64,000 nt of DNA from Phallus indusiatus (Eukaryota > Basidiomycota > Agaricomycetes > Phallales > Phallaceae), in contig JAQFWX010000001.1 in the NCBI GenBank assembly GCA_027605045.1, positions 1,550,001-1,614,000 of the forward strand, given 5' to 3'. Shown piece by piece: positions 25,793 to 37,387 of this stretch. Made by a program: the position numbers and the translations under genes. Each line of letters starts with the position of its first letter. Within the stretch, counting starts at the first letter, position 1. A model generated the notes under the pieces. That model was not told the DNA's origin. It saw only the letters and a program-made list of their open reading frames with translations, and did no database searches.

Positions 25793-27350
25793 TTAATCTT
25801 CTGGCTCTAGAAGTATTCCTCTTGCCCATTCACCATCGTTCATCATTCGACTGGCAAAGAAATCTCCGAAAATCTCTCTTAAACGCTCAATTGTGGGTTT
25901 ATCCGTCTCAAGGTTTGGGTTTAGAGGAACAGGCTCCTCAGTGGATGGAGTCCGTAAAGATATCAAAGCATCCTAGGGGAGATTGTGTTTAAAATCGATG
26001 AAATAAAGCAGAAAAAATGAAAACATACAAAGACAGCGGCAACCAAGGACTCATTGCCGGACTCGTTAACAATTTCTTCTCCAATCACTTTGACCCCTCC
26101 ACTTTCTACAAGCCCTTTACGAGTGGCTTCCTTTCCTACCCCCATTAGACCGCGGACAGCTCCTCTCTAGTGCCTTTACTTTTTCCGGGAGATATCAAAG
26201 CAAGAAGTAACGTTTTCATGACACGAGGAGGAAGTGATGGGTACGTTGTTGAATGAGCGGTCAATAGACGGGACAATGTCTGTGCTGCCAAGGTTCGGAG
26301 TTGAGTTGAATGCGAAGCTGGTAGGGAAGAAGTCAAAAGAATTGACAAAAGTGGAGGTAATATTTGATGAAGATATGGCTCTATGAAAAAGTTGGTGTTT
26401 TCAAGTATAGCTCCTAAAACCTCGAGCCAGACTTCAACAGTTCTTCCCTCAGCCTCAGTGTCCAACCCTGATCGTAATGATGCCACAACACCTTCCGCTA
26501 CCCATCGAACCAAATAGGGAAGAAGACTCTGTAGACCGGCATCAATACGCAAACTAGCAAGAGCAGCAGTACGTCTAGCCGAGTCGGAAGGAGGAGGTAT
26601 GAGTGAACCTGTTAAGCGATTATAGTATAGCTGTAGTTCTTTTGACAAAACATGTTTGACAAGAGGTTCCTTGCTGGCAGGCCGCTTGACGCCTTGAAGT
26701 TTGGCTCGAGCGGCAGCTTGGGATGAGGCAGGTAGCTGATCCGACTCGGAAGACTGGATAGGCTTTTCTGCTGAGACGTCTGTCTTAGGAATAGAAGGTG
26801 GGTTTTCGGGAATGAGAGGCTGCACGCCTTCGACAGCCAACCAGTGAGCAGTCCAACTGACAGCTTTGGGAAGAAAAACTTTCTCTTCCCTCAAGACTTT
26901 GTCAAGATCTAGTTCTTCATCTTCGACAAAGTAAACTGGGGCTGAAGACGGAACGGTGACTTTTTTGAATTTGGGCGGAATTGCTGACGAATGTCCATAA
27001 AGAGGCTCAATATTGAGAACGCGAAGAGCGTGGTCAATGTCTGATGGCATTAGCGTTGTGCGACGAGCATGACGCATAAATTTGGATGCTTCCTAGTGGC
27101 TATGAGATATAAACTCAATTATCATTATTTTATCATTGCTCACTTCCACGACTTGGTGCGTTCGATATTCTACGTCGCTCGCTAAGGCAGAAGCAACGTC
27201 GTCCGCCAAATTGGAAATGCCTATGGACTCTGCAACATCCTAATAACCAAATCAATACGAGAATATGATACTGAGTTAATAATTTACTTTAATAAATTCA
27301 GGTTTGAAAACACCTGTTTGTACAGGTGCCTTTTGTTTTCCGTTCAACAT
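25793..27350 (-). CDS. TAF6: TAF6, TFIID/SAGA subunit 6, with an apparent frame change
   Basis: Exons 1-3 begin at 27350, 27239 and 27092. They give a histone-fold N-terminus (ESIGISNLADDVASALASDV, then FMRHARRTTLMPSDIDHAL and IEPLYGHS) followed by the TAF6 C-terminal HEAT region (LSKELQLYYNRLTG, SLLPYLVRWVAEGV, EVLGAILENTNFFIEPYLHQ). TAF6 pairs with TAF9 in TFIID and SAGA. Near 26155-26170 the frame carrying PRVMKTLLLALISPGKSKGT runs into a stop. The expected continuation (GAVRGLMGVGKEATRKGL) is in the frame one base back. Downstream exons then run normally to GILLEPED at the stop (25795-25793). A 55-nt intron with a poor GTCATG donor could bridge the frames but would remove a conserved helix. 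Annotate as probably frameshifted or containing a base error. Confidence 0.85.
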
Positions 27351-27419
27351 GGCGATTGAGCGTAAATCCGCTGACTAAGCCGACTTTCCTTGCCCTCTCG
27401 TCAACTTCTCTCTTAGAAA

Positions 27420-28262
27420 ATGCCCCGTCCTCGTCGAATTCGTTGGCATGGAGGCAAACCGCGGGCAGCACTACCGAGCCCACATGTACCTATTCTATTA
27501 AGGAGTATGCATCCATCGCGTTTAGCCGACCACTATCACAACACTCTGCGGGATGATATTATGTACATGACCTACAATCACGAGTTTCAACCACGGGCAC
27601 CTCTTCGCGAACCTAACATGAAATATGACCCAGAGGATCCTTACACGAAAAGAAGGCGAAATGTTCCTCGAGGTGGCCTTCAAATCGGAAAGACACCTTC
27701 ACCCCCGTCGACTCCCGATAATATTATCCGTCTAGAGAAAATATCGCTACATTGTATGGTTAAAGAAGCTGTTTCAAATCGAAATCATTTACTTGGAGCC
27801 ATAATGGCCTTTCGCGCTTTGTCCGGGGAGACTCATCAAGGTGGTGGAGATCGGCATCGCAAAGGCATCCAGATTGTCAAAGGTCGGAAAACTGAAGGCG
27901 GTTGGATTCGTCCTGGACTACCCGTAGGAGTTACAGTCGAGATGACTGGAGATAGGATGTATGAATTTTTGGGATCCTTGGTCCATTTTGTACTACCAAG
28001 ATACCGAGAGTTCAGTGGTGTGAAGATGCCTTTCGCAAGTCGATCTCAACAAACACCATCTGGCGTTTCTGGGGTTGTTTCGTTTGGATTACCGCCTCAT
28101 GCAATGTCTTTGTTTCCTCAAATCGAAGTCAACGTTGATTCGTATCCGCGAATGTACGGGTTCCACATTCATTTCATCACCAATGCCTTTGGTCAAAATG
28201 CTCAAGCTCAAGCAAGAGCTCTCTTATCTGGATTCCAGATACCTTTTTCGCGTGCCTCATAG
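27420..28262 (+). CDS. MRPL7: Mitochondrial large-subunit ribosomal protein uL5m
   Basis: Intronless frame of 280 codons. The conserved uL5 features lie in the C-terminal two thirds: IIRLEKISLHCMVKEA, LLGAIMAFRALSGE, GIQIVKGRKTEGGWIRPGLPVGVTV (split here by description only), MYEFLGSLVHFVLPRYREF, LPPHAMSLFPQIEVN, YPRMYGFHIHFITNAFG and LSGFQIPF. The Arg-rich N-terminus (MPRPRRIRWHGGKPRAAL) suits a mitochondrial presequence. The length exceeds bacterial L5 (~180 aa), as for fungal Mrpl7. The start is 69 bp from the TAF6 start on the opposite strand, so the two share a minimal divergent promoter. The gene converges on NTA1 with 125 bp between stops. Confidence 0.93.
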   Translation: MPRPRRIRWHGGKPRAALPSPHVPILLRSMHPSRLADHYHNTLRDDIMYMTYNHEFQPRAPLREPNMKYDPEDPYTKRRRNVPRGGLQIGKTPSPPSTPDNIIRLEKISLHCMVKEAVSNRNHLLGAIMAFRALSGETHQGGGDRHRKGIQIVKGRKTEGGWIRPGLPVGVTVEMTGDRMYEFLGSLVHFVLPRYREFSGVKMPFASRSQQTPSGVSGVVSFGLPPHAMSLFPQIEVNVDSYPRMYGFHIHFITNAFGQNAQAQARALLSGFQIPFSRAS

Positions 28263-28387
28263 ATACTAAAATTAGGTAAGTTCAAGACCCGTCTCTGGTT
28301 GTCTTATCTAATAAATCTTTTTAAAGTTTATAATTCCAAATATTACCCCCAAAAGAAAGACATGCAAACAAAAGTGATGATCATAAG

Positions 28388-29568
28388 CTATACGTCCCAT
28401 ATTTGCACACCCTCCTGTTCTCGAGTCATTACACCAATTATCTCCGGGTGCTCCGCATTTTGCGAAAATCTAAAGATCGCTGAAGTGCCAGCGAAACGTG
28501 TTTCTGTTAAAAGTAAACAGGCAGTCCTGAAGATAAGCCTATATTTGTTGCACACTGACCTCCTTCCACACCAGATCGATTACACATCACTACAATGGTG
28601 TCAGAGTGTTTGGGCGAAGATGTTTCCAGAGTTTTCCATAATGGGCGCAATCTCGCTATCCAGTAGTTTAGTGTGGAGATATCCCAGCGAGAATCCGGAT
28701 CCTTGTTTGAGTCCAACCAAGCACATAAAACAACCAATAAATTTGTGTTTTCGTCAATAACATATTGCGCTAATTCATAAGGTGCATTGTCTGTAGTCCA
28801 AACGGCACCAGGGAAGGGATTAAGATCCATGCATATTCCGAGTGAAACTCTTCCTAGAGATTGTCCGAGACCAAAAGTCGCAAAACCAGTGCCTGGATCT
28901 CGTAATTAAATCGGACCTAGTTATTATGTGTCACCGAGTAATAATACCTGGAAATGCCCATGGCTTATCGGTATCGAATAGGTTCGTCTTGCGGTAATTC
29001 CCACACAACCCATTGGGACCGTACAAGATTGCGCTATTATAGCCGACCAGACCTGTTTCGTGATGGTTATTTTCATCCTGAACTTCAATTTCATGGCTCT
29101 CGTTCTCATTCGCCAATATTTCAGGATAACCTGCGATTACATGGCATCCTAGTTGGCTTGCCAACTCCTTGCAATATCGCGACGTTACACCTTGATCGGG
29201 CTTCTCCAGAAATGGTTTGATAGCGTCGGCGCATTTGAAAGTGTAACCTGGCATATGAATAGATAAGACATCCGTGTCTCCAGCCTTTGACAGTTGTGCT
29301 TTAGTACATGCCGGTCAGAATCATCTCAGGCAGACAGAGGAGGTCTAGAGTTCCTGGCTTCAGGCTGAAAAACTCATAAATGAGTTTTTAATCGAACATC
29401 CAAAAACTTGAAATTTAATGAACTTTGCCGTAATTTTGGAAAGCTTCTGTAGATTCTTTCCGACCTTGCCTAGCTAGGGCCAAGCTCAAGTTTAGTCCGT
29501 TCACTGCAAAGGGGTTTAGAATTCACCTCAGGAGCCATTTGTACCACCCCTATCCTCAAAGAGGGCAT
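28388..29568 (-). CDS. NTA1: Protein N-terminal amidase (nitrilase superfamily, Nta1-like)
   Basis: The nitrilase triad regions are visible: Glu in LDLLCLPEMILTG, Lys in GNYRKTNLFDTDKPWAFPG, and Cys in GRVSLGICMDLNPF. Other family blocks are YTFKCADAIKPFLEKP, HVIAGYPEIL, YNSAILYGPNGLCG and the C-terminal ETRFAGTSAIFRF. The gene ends ...QIWDV at the stop (28390-28388). Nta1 deamidates N-terminal Asn or Gln after Met removal and so feeds proteins into the Arg/N-degron pathway. The intron 29311-29248 has GC-AG ends (GCATGT donor), which is the only way to join LTG to YTF. The N-terminus is unsettled: MPSLRIGVVQMAPE (from 29568) is typical, but the ~200 bp linking it to the SLKPGTLDLL exon cannot be joined convincingly. 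A short mis-spliced, mutated or rare exon is likely there. Confidence 0.85.
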
Positions 29569-29883
29569 AATCGCAAACCTTTAAAACTCAAATGAAAACA
29601 GATATCGATGGCAATGGAACAAATGAGACGATTGAGTTACATAATTCAGCGGTGCCAATTGACGTCGCGGGTCACATTAAGCAGGCTCGGAGACTCGGAA
29701 AGAGACGCCGTCACGGTATCTGTGGAAGCATTTCTCAGAATTACTGGGTGATTCTTCCCCTCTTCCTTTCCCTTCATACCCAGCTCAAATAGCAATAACG
29801 GTCAATACATCCTCTGAGAGGGTCATTGGCACGCGACAAATTTACCAAGGACGGTGACCTGACCAGTAATTCCCACTGTTTTC
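29569..29883. other. Divergent intergenic region, NTA1 / SIN kinase
   Basis: About 315 bp between the two starts. A 66-codon plus-strand frame (29592-29792, MKTDIDGNGTNETIELH...) lies entirely here. It contains a basic RRLGKRRRHG patch and could be an upstream ORF or 5' leader of the kinase gene. It has no recognised homology and no in-frame link to the kinase was found. Confidence 0.4.
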
Positions 29884-32800
29884 ATGTCAGGCATGAAGCA
29901 GACCGAGTCGGGAAGCAATGGCCTAGCCAACTATGTGAGTAAATAATACTCCCAATTATCTTCGGATCGTCCTAAGATACCCGTTTCAGCAATTGGGAGA
30001 TTCATTAGGCAAAGGCGCATTTGGGCAGGTCTACAGTAGGTGCCGCCGCCGATCACCCCCCAACTGCTAATATACGAGAATTTTCTTCGCAGGAGCCCTT
30101 AATTGGACTACTGGAGAAACTGTCGCCGTCAAGCAGATTCAACTGAGCAATATTCCGAAGGCCGAATTAGGCGATATTATGGTAATTCACTTCTCTTACC
30201 TGTTCCGCAAACGAGCTTAAACGCGCCATAGTCTGAAATAGATCTCTTGAAAAATTTAAACGTACTTATAACTTTGTACCGTTTATCCCAGATATACGTT
30301 TTAAGTGATAGTTATTTTGTAGCATCCAAATATCGTCAAGTACAAGGGATTTGTTAAAACGCGTGAATATTTATACATAATTCTTGAGTACGTACAACCT
30401 CTATTGACACGAAATATTATACTGAATCCTTCGTTGCGTTTTTAGATATTGCGAGAATGGGTCTCTGCATAACATCTGCAAACGATTTGGAAAGTTTCCG
30501 GAAAACCTTGTGGCCGTGTACATTTCCCAAGTCCTTGATGGACTGGTTTATCTTCACGAGCAAGGTGTCATCCACAGAGACATCAAGGGAGCAAATATTC
30601 TCACCAACAAGGATGGATCTGTCAAGCTCGCTGATTTTGGTGTAGCTAGCACAACAACCGGGGGAGTCAACGACGCAGCTGTGGTTGGAAGTCCATATTG
30701 GAGTAAGTGAAATGCATCCATATAGATACATTCATTGAATTAATGATTGTTAGTGGCCCCTGAGATTATTGAACAATCTGGTGCTACGACTGCGTCTGAC
30801 ATCTGGTGAGCTACATCCATGCTTTCCTTGCTCCACCATCTAACGTCTAATAGGAGTGTCGGTTGTGTTGTAATCGAACTTTTAGAAGGCAAACCACCTT
30901 ATCATTTCCTTGACCCTATGCCTGCTCTCTTTCGCATCGTTCAAGATGATTGTCCTCCAATTCCTGAAGGCGCGTCTCCGGTAAGAGTTATTGTCGAAAC
31001 AATAAAAATGCGTGTTTTCTGATCCCTATGTCAGATTGTTAAAGATTTCTTATACCACTGCTTTCAAAAAGACTGCAATTTCCGGATATCGGCCAAGAAA
31101 CTATTGAGACATCCCTGGATGGTTGCAGCACGCCGGCAAATATCCGAAGGAGACAGGAAATCAGGCATCGAGCGGCCCCTCGCTAATAATTTTGATGAAG
31201 CTGTCTTACGAGTCCAAGAATGGAACGAGGCTTTAAAATGTAAGTTCGCCCTTTATGCCAATCGTAATAGAAAAGGAATTCCCTTTCCCACTAGCACCTA
31301 CAAGAAATGTACCCACAAAGTTTATGCAATCCAGTAACAACACCAACAACGTGAATCGTTCCAATGACCCACGATACATGTCTCCTACTCCAACTCCCGT
31401 GGACCTCGCCTCTGTCATGAGTTCTGGTGGTCACCCTGTTCCCATGCGCAAGCTCGCACCATCTAACCCGCCCAAGATGCCACCCTTTTTGACAGAGAAG
31501 ATTCAACCTCTGGTATTAGCCTCTCCCGAAGAACAAACAGATAACTGGGATGACGACTTTGAGGACGGTATTTCGTTGAGCAAGCTTCACTGTAAGCTAC
31601 ATCTTTTGTTGTTCTGAAGCTATTCTAATTTTCTGTAATCCATGCAGCCCTCGACAAACCTGAGCCCGAAAAATTGGATGATAATGCTCAGACCATAAGG
31701 CCCACGCGCAGTCCTCATTCCTCAGCAAACGTGTCTCTTATCAAACCACCTCCAGCGAATATAGCACCTATTCTTGAAGACTACTCCGACATTGGAGACG
31801 ACGAGGAGTTGGAAGAAAAGGTGGCTGATTTCAAGGGGTGTCATATATTCTCGCTACTGCTCTATTATCTTATTTGTCTTTCTTTCAGTTAAAGAATTCT
31901 TTAAAGAAAGGAATATTTCACCCTGATGATCTCAAGACTATTGGGCTGGGCTCTCCAGACTCTTCCTTTATCCTACCTTCGCCTTCGCCTCTTGATATTC
32001 CCAAAAACAGTAATAAAACCAGTCCGCCGCTGCATACGAAGTCCCATTCTAGGGCTTCATCATTGGGCGGTTCTATAGGTAGATCAGACGCCCGGAGAAC
32101 TCTCAGTGGCTCAAGTGACTTGGAGCGGTATACAGAGGCTGAAGATGAAGATTATGAAGATGTGTTTGTAAAGCCTAGCGGAAGTGGTGAGGATTCCATT
32201 TCATATATGGCTCATCTCGTGAAATCATAGACCGTTCAATGTTCAATATAGTATCCGAGCAGCAAGAAACATTACAGCTTACTACGCGTTTATCAAACAA
32301 ATCCTGGGTAATAGGATTCTTGGTTGATCTTTCATTTCTCCCTGCTGATGGTCTTGTTAGTTAGGAGATGAGCTGTCAGACGAGGAGGATCCTTTCGCCG
32401 ATGTCAGTTACTTTCTTTCCATTTATACGCGAGATTACTTAAGTTTGTTAAGATTGACGAAGATTTCGCCGAAAATGACCTTGAAACCAATCTCGTTCGA
32501 GATAAACATGCCAGGTTGTGCGCGACTGTTAACCGTCTGATAGAAAACCTGGTTCCAAATTCACCTGAATACGCTTTACGGGATGCTTGTGATCAATTGG
32601 TTTGCTCTGATTCAGCTTTATCGTATCCACACTTTCCTGATTTTGACATAGATGGCGATTATGATTGAAGCCCCAGAAATGCAGATGCAGATGGTTTTCT
32701 CCCACGGGCTTCTAGCAATCCTAGAAGTATTAGAAACCAAACCCTCCCGCGATGTCGTGTTAAAATTATTACAAATCGTCAATTTAGTAAGTGTCCCCAT

Positions 32801-34657
32801 TTGCTGGCATAGCTTGATATTTAGACTTCGTGAAGCTTGTTACTTCGGACATTGGTATTTTAGAAAGTTTCTGCCTCATCGGTGGTATACCCGTATTACT
32901 AGGTTTGCTTTCTCGGTACTGTAGTCTATCGCAGGGAAAACTCATTTTGGAATAGGATTTATCTCAAAGAAATATTCATCGGAATGTCGCTTGGAAGCCT
33001 CAAACTTTATACGTTTACTTTGTAATTCGTCCGTATTAACATTACAGATGTTCATCTCGTATGTTTGTGTATATATGATCTCGAGCAATTGTCTAACCCA
33101 CAACCACAGGTGTCGTGGTCTTCGCGCTTTAGTTGATCTATTAGACGAAGACTATGCCGATCAATCCGATCTCATTTCACATGCTCTAAACGGAATAGGA
33201 AGCGTCTTTGACTTGCACAGTCCCACACCGAAAAACGATTTTTGTCGTATGTTTATTAGAGAAGGGCTGCTGGATCCCCTGTCAACGGCACTCCTGAATG
33301 TCACGGCCAGCAAAAAGGAATCCGCCACCGAAAATAAGATGCAAATAATACAGATCATAGTTGTGTTTTGTCAAGTCTCACAGCAGGACTTCCATGTTCG
33401 CAACGCCGTAGGCACTCGAAAGATTATTCGGCGTAAGTCTGTCCATTCAATACTTGATTGACTGTATCAATGCGTCCATCAGGTCTATTGCGAGCATGCG
33501 AGACACTGGAGTCAGAGTATCTTGCTCTTATGCTCAAAGCTGTCAAACATCTATCCATGAGCCCAAACCTGCTTGATGTCTTGCAGAATGCCAATGCCCT
33601 AGAAATTCTAGTCAAAGTTTTGGAAGAGCAAAGTACTGGTGTTCATAGCACGGTGTGTTTTATTAAAACGTGATTTTGAACGACCCCCTCATTCATTCAT
33701 TTTCATCTTCGCAGGAGGTTTCCAATCATATTTTTCAAATATGTTTCAATCTCTGTCGCCTAAACAAACCTCGTCAAGAAGAAGCGGCTCAAGCTGGGAT
33801 TATATCCTGCCTGAAGCGAGTCATTGAGACTAGTTCTCCTGTCAAGCAATTTGCGCTACCAATTCTTTGCGATTTGGCTAGCGCAGGAAAGAGCTGTAGA
33901 ATGCTTCTATGGCAACACGACGGCTTATCAATGTACTTGAAACTTTTGAATGATCCATACTTCCAAGTTAGCGCATTGGAAGCCATACTGGCTTGGTAAC
34001 GCATCTATTTCTTCTTTAGATTGTTTATTGACGTCTTTCAGGTTACAAGACGAGCCGGCCCGCGTGGAAGATGTCTTGGTGCAACCCGAAGCATCACAAT
34101 CAATATTGAAAGCGTTTATTACCGCAAAGGCTAATTCATTTGAGAATTTTTTGGATCCATTCCTCAAAATATGTCGAATGTCTTCCGCTGTAACAATAAC
34201 CATTGCCAAGGCCGAATTCTTCCGTCGTATCATCGATCGATTAACACACAGCAAAGCTCTTGTCCGACTCAATCTCCTACGTATTTTACGAGCAGCCTGT
34301 GATGTACATCCCGATCGAGCAAGCTTGGTTGCCCACTATGGGCTTTATGAAATCGTGGAAAAACTCAGCCGGCTGGATGGGGCTGTTTTGGTTCGAGAGT
34401 TGGCTCGCGAAATTATACCGGTCGTGGCACCGCCACAAGGCTTGAAAGCTGCGGGTACTCCTAAAAACGCCATTGCTCCAAAAAGGCGTCCCCGGCGAAC
34501 TTCATCTGATGCTGGAATTGGAAGTGATTTCCCAATCCCCGCCTCTGCTTCGAAACCAAGGGTTAGACCGTCGCGACAAAAGCTGGGCGATATACCGTGG
34601 CAACAGTCGTATGCAGATGTAGCAACGCGTCCCCCTCGTCAAAACCGTCTTCAATAA
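29884..34657 (+). CDS. sepH: Septation initiation network protein kinase (sepH / S. pombe Cdc7 / MAP3K-epsilon type)
   Basis: A long multi-exon gene. The kinase domain starts ~15 residues from the N-terminus: [14 protein letters not shown] (P-loop), TVAVKQIQL (ATP Lys), [32 protein letters not shown] (catalytic loop), [18 protein letters not shown] (split by an intron after TGG-A) and [22 protein letters not shown] disordered middle follows, with [16 protein letters not shown] and [19 protein letters not shown], motifs typical of this subfamily. A long ARM/HEAT-like C-terminus ends ...RQNRLQ. In S. pombe and Aspergillus this kinase acts downstream of the Spg1 GTPase to trigger septum formation and cytokinesis. 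Spliced junctions checked in the ARM region keep frame. The start at 29884 gives the usual short N-terminus. Confidence 0.93.
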
Positions 34658-34945
34658 TCCAGATATCCCAGAAATTTCGATATATCGTTCATAATATCAG
34701 CGATTCTGACAATCCTTTGCAAACACGTCGTCAATATTCTTTTTTTTTTACCTCACTCTCACATATCCTTTACAGCATTTCACGTATCACTAGCAATCAT
34801 TCGTTCTGGTTTATATAATTGTACAACAAGCGAGCTTCTAATATTATATCAATGCATATCTATTAACAAAAGTGGGAGGGATTGTTTGAGCGGCCTCCGT
34901 GAGAAATCACTAGCAGCACTAAGTCCCTACGCGTTAACCACGATC

Positions 34946-37210
34946 ATGACGCCGACTTGTCCTCCGCTAATCCTTTTGACTTTGCTCCTCTTATTCGCAA
35001 ACGTGAACGCCGAGCGGTTTGAGCTAACTCATACAGAAGGAGATAATCAATCTGCTTTCGAACTTACTCTGTCCAGGTCTCGCCTTGACGATGTATGCAC
35101 ATTCATATCCTCGAAGACGGTACAAAAGCACCGCTTGTTGTCAAGAAACAATGGCATCTTAGTTCAGAGGAAGCACGTAAAAGACCAAAGTATGCCAACT
35201 AAGTCAAGCGAATCTCTCGAGTGGCTTCAAATTTTCGCGTATACTCCCGAAGTCGCGTGGTCGAAGGCAGCAGAATTGTGCCCTTCATACGTTCACCGCG
35301 ACCCGCGGGCTGGCATAACAACTCAAGACCTTGTAATAGGACAACAACATCCGTTGGAAGTCACTCCTGTACCCCCATCTATTGAGCTTATCCCTCTCGT
35401 GACTTCCGGTCGCTCATCGAACAGGGTTGATGTTACGTTCTTCGCGGACGGCTGTGAGCTTGTTTTTCACTTTCGTTCCCAAGTTCATCAATAGCTTGAA
35501 AATAGATCTACTGAATGAAAAAGAGAAGTTTTTGGCTGATGCGAAAAGACTGGCCGAGGATATCTCTTACAATCACACTTTCGCCTCTGTGAAGCCACTG
35601 CTCAATTTTTGGGCTGCCTTTTCCCCGAGCCAAGAGGCAAGTAGTCCTATGAAACCTTCATATACTGTTTCCCCAAACGTTTACTCATCATAATGAACAG
35701 AGCGGAATTGGCGTTGGAGGCAAACCTAAGAAGTGATATTTATTGCTTATGGAGATTTTACACTGGCTAATACCTCTTCAACCAGTACAGTGTATGGCCT
35801 TTACCGTGATGGAACCGAACTTCGCGGTGTTTATTGCAGCAAGTTAGAAGTAGCTCGTCTTGCCTGTCAATCTCTTGGTACTATGTGCGATTACCCACTT
35901 TTACTCGGAAATGATCCATATTACGGAGGTAACCAGGATCTGTCATTTCCATTTATCGTAGCACTGATTGCCATATTTCAGGTTTGGGAGGTGAATTTAC
36001 GTATGTACTGAAACTCCGGAAAACGGCAGTTGACTCAGATGTTCTCAATGCAGCATATCTACGGCATCAGAAGTCAATGGACCATTGGTTCTTCGTCATG
36101 AGTTGGGCCACTCGATCATAGAGATTGGTATGAGATTACAATTATTCTTCTTCGTGGGTTCATTAATACTGAATTCACGACAGGAGAGGAGTACGACGGT
36201 GGCTTTGCATATTACGGTGTCAATGCCATCCATAACGCTACGAAGCTGGAAAACGTTACTTGGGCTCACTGGTTAACCAATCAGGAAACTTCGCGCTCGG
36301 AAGGTCAGATCAAAATCGAACGTGTCAATATGCCTTTCCAAGTATATGCTTGGGAAATGCTCAACACCACGACGCCCTGGTCAGCAACGTTTACTTCCTC
36401 TGGAAGCTATGCCCGCTACCGTGTTCGTTTCTCTTTGTCAGGCCTGCCACATGCTGGTGGTTTGAAGGTTTATTTGGATGGCAAAGATCTAGGCTGGAAA
36501 CCACGACAAGATATTAGGTTGGATCGCTGGCATTATGATATTCTTAGTGATACCAGTCTAACAAACTCTGTTCACGAACTTCGTTTTGAGCTGCTCGATA
36601 GTAGTCTCGAAGGTGTAGCGCAATTGTGCAGTGCGGAAATAATTGAATATGGTGACGAAAACGAGTGCGTACTTCATCCGAATCGCAAGCTAGTAAATCA
36701 GTTCATGAAGTGCATAGATTCAACAATGCTGACGGAAATATTGGAGTCTATCCTACATTTTCTATAGACAATGCTACGTCTTATAGACCGACGAACGAAC
36801 AATGCCTCATGCGACTTGTTACGTCGTCTGACTTTTGCAGCGTTTGTTTAGAAGGTCTATGGTTATCGTTATTGTCCAGGGTAGGCATCCTCGACCATCT
36901 AATATATGGCCTTCAAAGAGACCCCCCGTTATTCACTATGGAGATCATTCCTATTTCCTTGGGTCAGTTTCGTCCGGAAGCACGTTCACCTGACGAAGTT
37001 TATACTATTGAATGGACCAAGGATGACGTTCCTTTACCACAATATTCCAACTTGACAAAGATTGCAGCTCGCGAGGATATCGATGGGACGTGGCACGTCA
37101 GCATTCGTCTCCATACGCCAGAAGTAAGGATGGATCCAGACCAACGTCTCCACTCTCAAATTACGGTTATCGTTTCACGTAGAAAACCACCAATGATCGA
37201 GATTCGTTAG
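34946..37210 (+). CDS. Secreted metallopeptidase, IgA-peptidase M64 family
   Basis: The protein starts at 34946 with a clear signal peptide (PPLILLTLLLLFANVNA). Hallmarks of M64 follow: VDVTFFADGY joined across a 52-nt intron to LLNEKEKFLADAKRL, TVYGLYRDGTELRGVY, CDYPLLLGNDPYYGG, the zinc motif HELGHS, then IGEEYDGGFAYYG. The C-terminal half is beta-rich and holds several possible N-glycosylation sites. The intron 35637-35700 uses GCAAGT...CAG, a consensus GC-AG intron. The exact substrate is unknown; bacterial members cleave immunoglobulin A, but fungal members are generally annotated only by family. An upstream in-frame Met (34886) would place 20 polar residues before the signal peptide, so 34946 is preferred. 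The gene converges on the phytochrome gene with 177 bp between stops. Confidence 0.9.
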
Positions 37211-37387
37211 TTGTATTATTATTAATGTACTCGAATATTCCCGTAGTGTCTGTCTTCTTCTCTATCAAAAGCAAATATACAAGATCGTGTATGCAAGAAA
37301 GATGCTATGGCTATAGGTACTAGGTACTTTGTAATGATAAATGGGTGGTATTATATAGTTATGATATAATGAAAAAGAAAAGGAAGT

